Shown in pieces: positions 31,201 to 47,293 of a stretch of DNA of 64,000 bases. Numbering within the stretch: the first letter of the stretch is position 1; each line of letters opens with the position of its first letter. The notes beneath the pieces were generated by a model. It did no database searches, had not been told where the DNA came from, and saw nothing but the letters and a program-made list of their open reading frames with translations. Made by a program: the position numbers and the translations under genes. Origin of the DNA: Globodera rostochiensis (lineage: Eukaryota > Nematoda > Chromadorea > Rhabditida > Heteroderidae); assembly GCA_018350325.1 (NCBI GenBank), contig JAEVLN010000006.1:3176693-3240692 (forward strand). Reading direction: 5' to 3'.

Positions 31201-33790
31201 TGCATAAACCCCACACCGACTGTATGTATTTTTGTCAAGTTTTGCTACGGTGATACTTTGGCAAATAATTAAATAAAACATTTTTTTACTTTTTTTAAAT
31301 TTAGTCAAACATACTGTCGAGCACGGACGATTCCGGCACATCCGATGAAAGGGAAAAGTTAACAGGAAGAACACCAGGACGAAGCTCGGGAGAGGACGAG
31401 AGCAGCGAGTTAGGCTCCGAGCACTACAAATGTCCCAGCGAATACATGACGGCACTCACCCATCATTCACTAAAATCGCCCGATGAAAATGCCGTCAAAA
31501 TTGCATGTCGAAAGCTCAAAAATCCGATGGTCCGTGAGCACCAATTTTTTGAAAATTTATTTTTATCTTTGTTACAGTATTGTGCCTACGATAGAGACAT
31601 TTACCATTGGCATCTGCACCGTGAGCGTGCTGGTCGCGCACGCAACTACATTCCGCTGCAATCAGACATCACTGAGACAATGCGTGCCATGCTCATTGAC
31701 TGGTGCGTTAGCCGGGGCCACATTCTTTGTTTTCAACCTTCTCCAAGTCCAGGATTTTTCAAAATGTCGGGCTCTGGTTTTTACGATTATTCCCGTTCAA
31801 AAATGTTTACACTAATTCTATTTTAATTTAATTTTGATTTAACATATTTAATATGAATTGGGTGATTGAGTCTAACCCAAAGGTGCGTGGATGTTGTGTC
31901 GGAGTATGAGCTGCGGCCGGCCACCTTTTTCTTGGCCGTCTCCATCACTGATCGAACATTGTCGCGCGTCGACTGCCCACGTGACAAGTTGCAGCTGCTC
32001 GGTGCCGCTGCGTTGTTGACAGCTGCCAAAATGCACGAAATATCCCCGCCCACCATTAAACAATTTGTTACTGTCACAGACGGTCAGTCAGCAGTGTTGG
32101 AATAACAGTTTTCAGTAGGGGTGTTCGGGACCGGGACCAGTATCCCGGTCCCGGCTTTTCCCAAAACTCCCGGTTCCGTACAACCCTAGCCTTCAGTGTT
32201 TCCGTTAATACCACTATGAATGGACTAATTCAGCAAACATTTATTCCATTATCCATGAGCAAACAATAACAAAATGTCGGAAATTTGATTATTTCATGAC
32301 CCGGATTGACTAAAAAACGTGAAATATTGACCAAAAACCTCCAAAATATTGACCATGCATGCATGAACTTGTCTGGAAAGCTATATATTGCTATTCTTTT
32401 TTTCAGATTGTTACACCGAAGCTCAGGTCGTAATGTTCACCTATCAACAATAATTAAGGCACCGAAAGTGCATTCCATTTTCATTACTGTAAAAAATAAG
32501 GATTTTCTAAAAAAAAATTGTTATTTTATTTCCAAGTAGCAGGGATGTGCTCCGGTCGCCTTTTTAAGAAATTTGTCTAATTTTTTTATATATCTTAAAT
32601 ATTGTATTTTTATTCAGATCCAACGAATGGAAAAGATCGTTTTAAAGGCAACAGATTTTTCGCTCAGTTTTCCGCTGGTTGACTCATTTGCAGAATTTTT
32701 TGATTATTTTGCGCCCGCCCCTCTTGGCAACGTGCAACGGCATATGATGTGGTCGGAATTTAATTTTACCTTCTTTTTGGACTTTTTAAAGAAAATTTCG
32801 AGACATCCGAATATTTTCTATTTTTTGGTGATGAAAAGGCTTGTCTATTCTGAAGGTATCTGCTCGAGCTGTCGACGCTCAACTTCAGTGTGGTGCATCA
32901 CCATTTGCCAAGCAGATTGGGCGCTGCAGCCTTTCTAATTGCTTTATGCTGCCTGGCGACAACAGCGGTGGAAGGAGCACAACAGAAAGTGCCAGAGGTG
33001 GGATTGAAATTGTATACTCTTTTTAAAAATTTAATGATGGATGATATCTAGGGCGTGTAATTATATGTACATAAAATCTTGAAATATGCACCAAAAATTG
33101 CAAAATATGCACATAAAATTTTCCAAATTCAATATAAAATTTCCCTAAATCAAGAAAAAGTCTATTTTTCATTTTTATTGCATTTTTATTAATTAAGGAA
33201 TTTTTTGAAAAATGGCGAAATATGGATAAAAATGGCGAAAATGCCAAAATATGCACATAAATCGCGAAATATGCACATGGAAAAACGTTCTAGAACTTTC
33301 AAACCAAGCTGAAAACACGTTTTTCGTGCGTTTCAGACCGTTCCCAGTTCAGGAAAAAAAAATGCATGTGCATATAATTACACGCCCTATTGATATCTTT
33401 TCTTCGAACCTAATTTATTTGTTCATAAAAAAGCATTTTTTTAAAAAATCAGAATGAGAAGAGCGAAAAGGGGGAAGAAATTGGCCATGTGCTTTTGTCA
33501 ACAGCAGCAGACCCTCTACAGAAGTGGGAAGAAATGGAACAAAAAACAAAAATTACGCGAGAGGAGCTGGTCGAACCAGGCACATATTTTTAAAAATTGA
33601 AATTTGCCAGATTTTGATCGATATATTTTTAATCGAAATTTCAGTTAAATCTCTGCTCAAAATCCATCGGCAAGCAAACGCGTCCGACAACAAATTGAAG
33701 GCGGTATTTAAGAAGTTCAGTGATGCGCGTCATGATCGTGTGGCGCGGATGGAGTTGCCTAACATGTTCCCTAGTCAATTGTGTGATTAA
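28276..33790 (+). CDS. cya-1: Cyclin A
   Basis: Mitotic cyclin that binds and activates CDK1/CDK2 in S and G2/M. Eleven exons (28276-28431, 30394-30589, 30977-31047, 31305-31529, 31578-31702, 31883-32082, 32407-32426, 32618-32748, 32856-32997, 33453-33579, 33645-33790) total exactly 513 codons. Joining exons 1 and 2 creates a destruction box, RAPL-GQISLN, as expected for APC/C-dependent degradation. The cyclin box begins RNYIPLQSDITETMRAML and continues IDWCVDVVSEYELR, CPRDKLQLLGAAALLTAAK, EISPPTIKQFVTVTDDCYT and RMEKIVLKATDF. The second fold has LPSRLGAAAFLIAL and the C-terminus SLLKIHRQA, like cyclin A2. The last intron appears to use a GC donor (after 33579). Intron 1 (2 kb) is filled with transposons. 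The assignment to A rather than B rests on the IPLQ/DIT and KLQL-type motifs. Confidence 0.88.
28925..29627. mobile_element. 703-bp hAT-type element in cyclin A intron 1
   Basis: Ends TAGAGCCCGG and CCGGGCTCTA, with an exact 8-bp duplication CTAGAAAT at 28917-28924 and 29628-29635. The sub-terminal parts are inverted runs of CGGGAACGGGAA and TTCCCGTTCCCG. The middle has two copies of GGTGCCGATAGGCGCC. No transposase. Confidence 0.85.
29880..30265. mobile_element. Dispersed repeat with AATTGCGGTCCCG inverted ends
   Basis: Left end AATTGCGGTCCCGACG, right end CGGCGGGACCGCAATT. The interior shares ATGCGTAGAACA and TTCGACATTCGCAAA blocks with 25967. No convincing target duplication. It lies in cyclin A intron 1. 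Confidence 0.65.
32116..32188. mobile_element. 73-bp eroded hAT-like element in a cyclin A intron
   Basis: Begins TAGGGGTGTTCGGG and ends ACAACCCTA. Flanks GTTTTCAG and GCCTTCAG agree at 6 of 8 positions. Interior GGGACCGGGACC and its inverse. Confidence 0.45.
33049..33389. mobile_element. 341-bp hAT-type element in a cyclin A intron
   Basis: Ends TAGGGCGTGTAATTATATG and CATATAATTACACGCCCTA are inverted. Flanks ATGATATC and TTGATATC match at 7 of 8. The interior repeats AAATATGCACATAAA-type units. Confidence 0.8.
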
Positions 33791-34048
33791 GAGGACTTTT
33801 GTTTTTATATTTTGTGCATGTGATCGTGAAGAAATGTGGTTACGAAAAGCTAAGGCGAACGATTTTATCTCTTTTTTTTGATTTTTTCGAATCATTAAAT
33901 TTATCACTGTGAAAGAACGAATATTCAAAATTGACTTAAAACTAAATTATTGATGCACGCACAATTCTTCATTATCAGCAAGAGAGTCGATGGGCCCACT
34001 ACTATAATTTTGCTAGAAATGCATGCATTGTGCATTGATTATAAATAT

Positions 34049-34299
34049 TAGTGATGCTCGAGACTTAACAGAAAGTACAAAAATTGTTGCCGGCAGTTTT
34101 TGAATCTATTTTGAACAATATTGGTCAGTTTTCAATACTTCGCACGACGGCGCCTCTTCGGCACGGTCTTAAAGTTGTTTTAAATCTTTTAACCAACAAA
34201 AACAGGCGAAATTTTCCGACCCCCCCCCCCCCTTTCTCCAGAGAAAATTTTAGTGAAATCGCGCACTTTTTCGAGACCCGAGACTCTCGCGCATTACTA
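34049..34299. mobile_element. 251-bp hAT-type element downstream of cyclin A
   Basis: Ends TAGTGATGCTCGAGACT and, inverted, TAGTAATGCGCGAGAGTCT. Flanks ATAAATAT and ACAAATAT match at 7 of 8. Confidence 0.75.
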
Positions 34300-35145
34300 A
34301 CAAATATTAAGCCGTACCGAACGAAACACCCACACAACATGCGTGGTGTTTATGATGTTAAAGGGAAGGATATGATTCTTTCAACAAGGAAAAGTTGAGC
34401 TTTGAAATCGGGAAACAAATGTTTTTCTTTTGTGTTCGGGTTTGTCTTTTTTTTGTGGGTGGAATTCTTAGTGCCGGAAATCCCATTGAATCTTATGCTT
34501 CCCTACTGTGAGATCGTTCATTTTTTGTATACACTTGTCATTGTCTACCTTAGCTTGTGTAAAAGATTTATAGACTTTACATATATTGCCTGTGGGTAAA
34601 GAACTGAAAAGCACACAAAAATAAACAATGCTGAAGGCCGTATGCGCATAATACAAAGTGTATGTACGAGAGGGCTGTGCCAGAAAAAACATTAGTGGCG
34701 TAACCAGGGAATGTTTATTAGAAAAAAACAAGGGGGGGGGGACCCTTCCGTTTTGAAAAGTTTGTAATTTTTTGACCAATTTTCAAAAACGTTCAAAATA
34801 AACAGAGAAAGCTAAAACATAACATCAACTGCATTTTTCTGGCTACAATTCTCTGGATGTATGGCGAGAGATGATAATGAAAAAATAAAAATAATAAGCA
34901 GAAACATGTGTTGTCACCAATTCTGGACGCCTACTATACAATCGGCGGCACTCTGTTTGCATACAGCATTAAGCGAAAGGAACAAATTGATGTCCAAAAA
35001 AAACAAAACAAAAAAAGGATCCAGCAACATCAATATTATTAATGAAAAGAGGAAATAGCCGCGCTTAAAGCGTCCATGCCATGCACAATTCTTTACCACC
35101 GTCGGCAACTTCGTCTCTCAAACACAACCACATCGACCTCATCCT
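34300..35145. other. Gene-free stretch between cyclin A and NT5C2
   Basis: Convergent 3' regions. Fragments of CGTAGCCAGG-type elements (about 34690-34850, with GTGGCGTAACCAGGG and CTGGCTACAATT) but no intact copy. No gene seen. Confidence 0.4.
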
Positions 35146-39828
<4,683 letters not shown>

Positions 39829-39875
39829 TTTGAATTTAATAAGCTAAAACAATAATGGTAAAAAATAAGGATATA

Positions 39876-40067
39876 CTATAGTGAACGCCCCACAAAAAAA
39901 CGGGGTAAATGATATATCAATCGATTCGTCTCGTCGAGATAAGCACGAAAAAAAACCGGTTTTTTGGCATTTCCGCAACTCGGGACCTATTTTTTCGTGC
40001 TTATCTCGACGAGACGAATCGATTGATATATCATTTACCCCATTTTTTTGTGGGGCGTTCACTATAG
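39876..40067. mobile_element. 192-bp near-perfect hairpin element
   Basis: Begins CTATAGTGAACGCCCCAC and ends GTGGGGCGTTCACTATAG. The arms of about 80 bp match almost perfectly (an A-run difference and one mismatch), around a roughly 30-bp loop. The TA inside CTATAG at each edge is consistent with Tc1/mariner-type TA targeting. High arm identity suggests recent spread or gene conversion. Confidence 0.8.
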
Positions 40068-40916
40068 TTCACCCAAAAAGATAATAAATCTTACTTCTGG
40101 TGTGTTATAATAACTAGAGAACGGATTTTTAGGGACTAAAAAACTTGCTATTAAAATAGGGACTAAAACCCCCAAAAATTGGCAAAATAGGGCTAAAAAT
40201 TGTGCTAAAACTGACCAAATTCAGTCAATTTTTGCGTGAAAACCTTCAAAATTCGTCATTCTTTATTAATTTTCCTCTCACACTTGTAAATGTACTATTT
40301 TTCATGTGCAAATAAAAAGTGGAAATGTCGATCTTTAGGGATGCATTTTTGATCAAAGAAAAAGTAAAAATTTTTAAGCTCCACCCAGCTGAGAAATTGA
40401 GTAAAATGGAGAAAAATTTCGTGATATAACACATCGCCAAACAATTTGAAGTCGTTCTAATTCTAAAATTTTTCGAAGAATGCTATCTTTGGGCTCTCTC
40501 GTGATTCCCTATTCTGCAAAAAAAAACATATTAAAACATGAAAATCCCATCTCTAGTTTATATTCACAAAAACCTCAATATTCGTTTTTAGCGCATAAGA
40601 AACCCTATAAAAGTGGGTTTGGGTCATTAGGCCCTATGATCAACATTTACCGAAATTTGCAGCCTTAATTAAAAAAACAATTTTTTGAAGTTTTTTAGGA
40701 GAATGGGAGAGGTCCGGTGGCGCCGTAGGTGCCGACGGTAAATTTTTTTGAAGACAACAATATTTGTTAAAAAAATTGGAATTAAAGAGCACGCAACTTT
40801 AAACAATGTTATAAATTTTTTAAATATTCAGTGAATTCGTCCTACTACAAAAATGAAATGAAAAACTTGTGAATTAGGTGGCCATAAAACATAAATATCG
40901 GTTCCCTAGTTAAGTA
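40068..40916. other. Gene-free stretch
   Basis: AT-rich, with a few element fragments (for example GGTGGCGCCGTAGGTGCCGAC near 40717, related to the motif in the hAT elements). No gene seen. Confidence 0.4.
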
Positions 40917-41271
40917 TGTTACGGGTAATTTTGGAATTTTAAAATTTAAAAGTCTATAACTTTTTAAACTCAACAAAATCAAACAAACAAGAGGCCATTC
41001 GAAGGCGTTAAGCTTTTAAAAGCTATTGTTAAGCCAAAGATAAACAATTAGAAAATTCGTGAAAAAGTTATTTCAATAAAGGCTGCTTCTTCAGGTTGAA
41101 CTTTTTAAAAACGAATTGAACCGCTTGGTTTTTCCCTAAATGCTTCTTCTCATTTAGTTTTTGAATGGCATCTTGTTTTTTGATTTGATTGAGTTTAAAA
41201 AAAGTTACAGACTTTCAAATTTAGAATGTCCAAAATTACCCGGGACCCGATTTCCAAAATTACCCGCAACA
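40917..41271. mobile_element. 355-bp TA-flanked element (TGTTACGGG family)
   Basis: Ends TGTTACGGGTAATTTTGG and, inverted, TGTTGCGGGTAATTTTGG; TA on both outer sides. Shares interior blocks AAGCTTTTAAAAGCTATTG and TTCAGGTTGAACTTTTT with 48324-48683. A relic of the same interior lies at about 18795-18960 in an nAChR intron. Confidence 0.8.
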
Positions 41272-41767
41272 TACATATATTCAACGTTTTTTATCAAACA
41301 AAAAATTATTTGGGACCAATTAAAAAAAACCAAAAATCAATATGTTACTAAATATGTGGGATTGGAAGAACCAAATGAAATGACAATTTGATTACGAGTT
41401 TTCTGGGCAGGAATAATGAGCCCCCATCCCCCCCCCCCCCCCCCCCCGTTCATTCAACATCGCTTCCTATCTCCCACCACCCCCAATTTTTTCAACACGA
41501 ATGGGGGAACAGGACGTTTCATGCCGTTTCGGCGCTGCTGTTTCGGCGCCACAGTTTCGGCGCCAAGGTTTCACGTTAACATCTTACTATGTTTTTACAT
41601 CATTGATTTAGTGCATTTTTTGGTACTTTCCCGTTTCCTGCGACCCCCTTCCCAAATTTATTGTCTAAAATGAGAATTTACGGTTTGGATAGTTTGAAAA
41701 ATTAAGCAAAAAACGATTTTTTAAGTAACACCAAAGTCGAATAGAATAACAAGGGAAAATGTAGAGA

Positions 41768-41937
41768 CTTAGGGGTTCATTAGGCTTAGGCCTAAGCCAC
41801 CCTGGCTTGGGGTTCGTTAGACTTAGGCCTAAGCCACCCTGGCTTGGGGTTCGTTAGACTTAGGCCTAAGCCACCCTGGGGTTTGTTAGCCTTAGGCCTG
41901 GGCCACCCTGAGCATAGGGTTAAGCTTAGGCCTAAAG
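41768..41937. repeat. Tandem repeat, about 45-bp unit with head-to-head TTAGGC
   Basis: Three to four copies of TTAGGCCTAAGCCACCCTGG followed by CTTGGGGTTCGTTAG. The core TTAGGC|CTAA joins the nematode-type telomere hexamer TTAGGC to its complement. The same motif recurs at 3610-3690, 43080-43115 and 44395-44485. Confidence 0.8.
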
Positions 41938-42304
41938 TCGTGTTTTCCTTAATTTTCAAAAATTCAACCGATTCAAAAACCGGTTTAAAGGTCGAGCGCG
42001 CTAAAATTTTTGCTTGTTTGATTATGGTGAAAAAAAAATCAAAAATCATAATTGTCAGTCCGTGATCAGCACCCTTGAAAACCCCATATATGTATGATGT
42101 TTTCAGCAGATTTGGTGAGGGGGTCACAAAACGGGAAAGTTCCCATTTTTTTACATCAAACACTGGTTTCACTCTTTTAGTATTTAAATATCAAATTCTA
42201 TAGAAATCAAAAGCGGAAATTGAAATTGACACCTGAAGCCAGTACACCTCTGCACCCAAAATAAGTGCTGGCGGAACTACGTGCGACTCTAGACATGTGC
42301 CAGT

Positions 42305-43037
42305 CAGGGCTGTGTCGAAAGTAAAAAAAAAAGTCGAAATCGAAAATCGGAAATCGAAACTGAAAAGTTCGAAATCGAAAATCGAAAGGAAAAAAACGTC
42401 GAAAATCGAAATTCGAAAATCGAAACAAAATCGAAAATTTTTTTATGTGATTAGAAAAATTTTTTTTTAAAAATAATTTATTTAATAAATATTTTTTGAA
42501 ATATTCACTTGTTCATTTTTAAATTTTTGAAAGATGCATTTTTTGTTTCAGAGGCCTTCATATGCCTATTTTAAACTTTTATGAGGGTGGGGTGTCGGCG
42601 GTGCCGATAGGCGCCGCCGAGAAAATTTTGACTCAATTTGTTAAGAAAAATGATCCAAAAACCACAATGAATTGGTCGACTTTTGCTTTCAGTGGCGGCC
42701 CGTCGGTGCCGATAGGCGCCGCTGGGAGAAATTTGGGGGTTTTGTTAAGCAATTTCACCAAAATTTTCGCAAAATTGAGCATTTTTCTTCGTAATTTCGG
42801 GGAAAACATTTTTACATAAGAGTGGAGGATGTACGGCGGTCTTTTTTTGTAAGTATTTTAATAAAAAAGATTGAAAGTTTGTCAAAAAGTTTGCAAGACC
42901 ACTGCCCATCCTTGCCAAAAATTTAAAAACCTGGACCTCCGACTTTCGAAATTATTTTCGAAAAACAGCCCATTTTTGTCGAAATCGAAAATCGAAAGGA
43001 AAAAAACGTCGAAAATCGAAATTTCGACACAGCCCTG
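42305..43037. mobile_element. 733-bp hAT-type element
   Basis: Inverted ends CAGGGCTGTGTCGAAA and TTTCGACACAGCCCTG. Exact 8-bp duplication GTGCCAGT at 42297-42304 and 43038-43045. The sub-terminal regions are arrays of GAAAATCGAAAT-type units. The interior has two copies of GGTGCCGATAGGCGCC, as in 28925-29627. No transposase. Confidence 0.88.
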
Positions 43038-43248
43038 GTGCCAGTAAACGCAGAGCTTAAGCTCAGCTCAGGGTGCGCTTTAGGCCTAATATGCTCAAGT
43101 TGGTTTAGGCTTAGGCTCACGTCCCTGATGCTGAAACGGCGGCGCCGATACATCAGCGCCAAAACGGTGTCGCCGAAACCACCAAACTTAAGAAGGTACT
43201 GGATATTGCGTAGATTGTTAATAATTTTTGAAAAAAAAAATCAAAATT

Positions 43249-45116
43249 TCAAGCAGTTTCCCAAGCAGACTGTAACTGTTTAAAATATGCGTCTTTTTCT
43301 GAATTTTCTTTCCTAATCCGTTCTCGGAATGGCCTTCCAAGCGTGTCCAATGGTTGTGCCATCTCAGATGGTGATATCGTGGCGTTGTTTGTCAACTTTT
43401 TCAAATTTCGAAATGCCACCAGTACTTTTCGATGTAGCATTGGATGAAAACTAAATTAAAAACAATTAAAATTGAAAATAAACATTCTACTATAAAAAAA
43501 TTCTGAAATTTTGTGAATTACAATCAACAAATCCACAAGCCAATTAACCCATGGGTAGTAAGTACGAAAAAAATAAAACATTTTAATTATTCTTTTTTTT
43601 AATTAACTAAAACTGACTAGAGCATTGCCAACGGAAGTGCCAGGTTATTGAAAGCATGCACAAGGAATAACGCTTGATATAATAAACAATTTTGTTCAAA
43701 ATTCGTTATTATTGTAAATTGAAAGTTCATGGCGACAATGAATGCCAGCAAAACAGCGATGAAATGGCAAATAAAAATGGGTGCCAACTGTCGTCCAGCT
43801 CGAATATTTTCATTCAACTTAAAAAAGTATTAAAACTTTTATTTAGGTAATTGCTTAACATTTTGAGAGATATTTTAATATAAAACCAAATATTTTAATT
43901 TAAAAAAATTAATAACCTGATATCGAACCGAGAGTTCATGATCATTGCCATTTTTTTCACCATAATGTAACACAAATAATTTCTTGTTGAAATTGGTAAC
44001 CATTGAAAAAATCTAAATTTTAAAAATAATTTTAATGATATTTTAAATTTAATTTTTTAGCTTTTTACTTACAAATATTTCAACAAAACTGGCGATCATT
44101 GCTCCAATATAAAAAGCGACAAAAATGTAAGAGTATGCAAAAACAGAATTAATCGCATATCCTTGATAAACTGCTACCGACAAACACAATGTGCTCTATT
44201 TAAAAAAATACTATAAATATTTGAATGACTTACAAATTAGATATTAAAATTAAAATATATTTTTAAAATTATTTTCAAATTTTCAATGCATTCATAAAAA
44301 ATATTAAAAAGAAAGGTACTTTTCGGTTATGCGCCCGCAGATTCAAATTTAACAAGCAATTAGCGGGCTCGACTAAACCGGATTTGCATTTCAGGGTGGT
44401 TTAGGCCTAGCCTAACGAACCCCAAGCCAGGGTGGCTTGGGCATAAGCCTAACAAAGCGAGGGTGGCTTAGGCCTCAGCCTAACGAACTTATAAAATCAG
44501 TTTTGGGTGATATGTTGAAAAAAAAAATCAAAAATCATATCTTAGATGTTGTCGGAACTTAAAAAATTGTCAGATTCTTGTTTAGCACCCTTGAAACCCC
44601 CACGCCCTTTTGTTGCCCTTTTTAGAAAATTTGAATCTGCGGGCGCATAACTGAAAAGTACCAAAAGAAAAATTAAGTTGTAATAATATTTAAACGTTGA
44701 ATTTTTACCGTTATAAAAACCCAAGCAATCGTAAATGTCCAACTTTTACAAGCTTCATAAGTTTTTACATAAATTGTGGCATAAATTCGTTCCACAATCA
44801 GCACATGTCCGGCCATGTTGTTGAATGTCAGTACCGCAGTTGAAGCAACAGCAACAAAAATTGGTGGGGTCAAAAAAATGTTTTGTTGAATAAATTGATC
44901 AAACAACACATAAATTCGCGGCCACATATGCAAAAATATGCAAAATAATTGTGCCAACAGAATGCCCTTAAGGTTTGTGTGCAGAATAGCCGTTTGGTAG
45001 ACAGTCGGAAAGCAGAATAGGACGATGGGAATTGTTGGAATGAATACAAGAAGTTCAGCGATTCCAATGGCGTAGCTAGCGGTGATCAGTGCAGTGCTAT
45101 TCGAACATGCATCCAT
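43249..45116 (-). CDS. Sra-superfamily (Sre-like) chemoreceptor GPCR, copy A
   Basis: Seven-transmembrane nematode chemoreceptor, probably of sensory neurons. The first exon (44709-45116) starts MDACSNSTALI and gives four helices, with LIVERIYATIYVKTYE after the third. This ERxxATxYxxxYE box is characteristic of the Sre/Sra group. Later exons on the minus strand: about 44100-44213 (FVAFYIGAMIASFVEIF), about 43925-44010 (loop ending LSVRYQ), 43617 to about 43817 (LNENIRAGRQLAPIFICHF, helix 6) and the tail 43249-43443 ending AWETA. The second intron contains a TA element (44319). Same exon plan and order as copy B at 45925, so they are tandem paralogues. Ligand unknown. Confidence 0.8.
44319..44658. 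mobile_element. 340-bp TA-flanked element in a chemoreceptor intron
   Basis: Inverted ends CTTTTCGGTTATGCGCCCG and CGGGCGCATAACTGAAAAG, continuing CAGATTCAAATTT / AAATTTGAATCTG. TA on both sides. The interior carries TTAGGCCTA-type repeats. Shares the CTTTTCGGTT terminus with 6009-6230. Confidence 0.85.
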
Positions 45117-45924
45117 TGATGAAAACAATTTTTGAAAATCTTTTTCTGAAAATAATATGAATTTATTTAAAAGTTGCCCAAATTAGAATATTAAAATTTT
45201 TTAAGAAAGCCTTTCAAGTTTATAAGCTGCAATATAACATATTTATTCATATGAAGCCATAGGATATGAATCGTTATGTTTGGTGTTAAGAGAAAGAAAG
45301 CTAAAAATGGCTAAAATTGCCACCCATGGTAATTTAAAAAAAATTATAAGCTTTTCATGAAATTTTCATTTAAAATGGCATTTACGCAAACTCATGATTT
45401 TATGTTGTGCATACATTCAAGGCAAACCAATAATTTAAAGCAATTTGGTGAGATATGAAAATTTAATTAGCCATTCGTTAGAGCGTAATAAATTAAATAA
45501 AAATATTTTTTTTAACAATTTTCTTTTGATTAATTTTGCGCAAATAATTGATTTAAGTCATGGTATAAAAATCATTCAGTTTGAAAATTAATCTCTAATC
45601 AAATTTTATGTTGGATTTTTTTAATCGAATAGATTCAATTGTAGTAAAGGAAAAGAATGATGCAGCAATAAATATCTAATCAAGAAAATTGTGCTAATAT
45701 TAATTTAAAATTGTCATCGACTAAAGTTATTTATGCCCATAGGCTTTTCTTATTTTTTACTATTTTTTGTGATTTTTAATTAATAATTTAGTATTTATAC
45801 GAATGTGTGAATTTTTCTATCATCAACATGTTTGTTACGCATAATAAATGTTATAATTAATTAATAAAAACAAGTCCTCAATATTATTCGGATTGTGCTT
45901 TGTTATCAAAAAAAAATTTTGTGT

Positions 45925-47293
45925 TTATTTCCATGCCGCTTGCAATTGTACAAAATAAGCTTCGGTTTCTGCATTTCTTCCGCCTTTTTCACCCAATCCA
46001 CGAGTTCCGATCGGCAACGAAACGGCTGCCATCTCAATGGGCGAAACTGATGACTGATGGCAGCACCAAATTCTTTTAAATTTCCGAAATGCAAAAAGCG
46101 CCTTTCGATTCAACAGAGGGTGACAGCTGAATTTGCAAAAAGGAATTTTTATTAAATAAATTCCAAAATGAGAATACTATATAATTTTGGGCTATTAAAA
46201 ATTAAAATATATTATTATTCTTAAAATTAAAATATATTTATAAATAAAACAAAAAAACAAAAAAACTTACATTATCATCGCAAAAAGGAGCATGAAATTA
46301 TTCACACCATGAGCTAGATAAATTGTTTGAGTAACAAGAGCCAATTTTTCCAAATTGCTTATTAGTCCAAGCCGAAAGTTCAAAAGTGAAACAAAAATCA
46401 GCAAAAAGCTGACGAAATGACATATAAAATTTGGCATCAACTGTCGCCCAGTACGAATGTTTTCAGTCAACTTAAAAATAAAAAATTAAAAAATAATAGA
46501 AAAAGACAAAAGCCTTGACCTGATATCTAACAGTCAATTGATGCAAATTATCGTTTTTTTTTTGCCTTGTTGACATAAAGCGCTTTTTATTAAAGTGCGT
46601 AACCATCGAAAAAACCTAAAAATAAATTTTTTTTATTAATTTAACTATTTTAACTCACAAAAATTTCAATGAAACTGGCAGCCAATGTTGCGACAAATAA
46701 GTAGAAATTAAGGTTTGATATATTTGCCCAAGAATCAAGCACATAAATTTGATGGTAACCACCTGCCAAACTAATTGCGACCTAAATAATACTTATTTAA
46801 ACAATTAAAAAGTTAATAAATTGAAGACCATTATTAAGTTGAAATTAAATCGAAATACCGTAAATAAAAACCAGCATATTGTAAAATACCATTCTTTGTA
46901 CGACTCATATTTTTCAACGTAAATTGTTGCGAACATTCGTTCCACAACAAGCACATGGCCCACCAAATTTCCGAATATAATACTGGAAATTTGTTGAAAC
47001 AATATAATGGGTGGCATATGCCAGAAAATATTCTGATACACAAATAATTGCATTGCTAAACTCAAAATTCGGTTCATTGTAAGCAATAAAATGTTCAAGA
47101 ATTGCGTCAACAAAATGCATTTCAAATTTCTGTGCAGAACAGAAGTTTTGTAGACAATTAAAGAGCAGCATAAAATCATCAAAATTGATGGTAATAATAT
47201 TGCAAATTCCACAATTCCAATACCGTAACAAACATTTGCGACAAAAGTGTCGTTTGTTATATTGGTAAAAACATTAAAATTGTCTGATGACAT
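45925..47293 (-). CDS. Sra-superfamily (Sre-like) chemoreceptor GPCR, copy B
   Basis: Paralogue of the receptor at 43249, in tandem and on the same strand. The first exon (about 46855-47293) starts MSSDNFNVFTNITNDT, with three N-glycosylation-type Asn, and has four hydrophobic helices plus LVVERMFATIYVEKYESY. Later exons: about 46658-46780 (helix 5, ending AASFIEIF), about 46520-46617 (FSMVTHFNKK to LTVRYQ), 46267-46470 (ENIRTGRQLMPNFICHF) and the tail 45925-46116 ending QLQAAWK. The tail aligns in one frame with copy A (FAFRKFKR against VAFRNLKK; AYFVQLQ against AYFKQLQ). Apparently intact. Confidence 0.8.

Noticed and set aside
41768..41937. True chromosome end.
   Set aside because: The TTAGGC units are part of a 45-bp interstitial repeat in inverted pairs, with genes on both sides.
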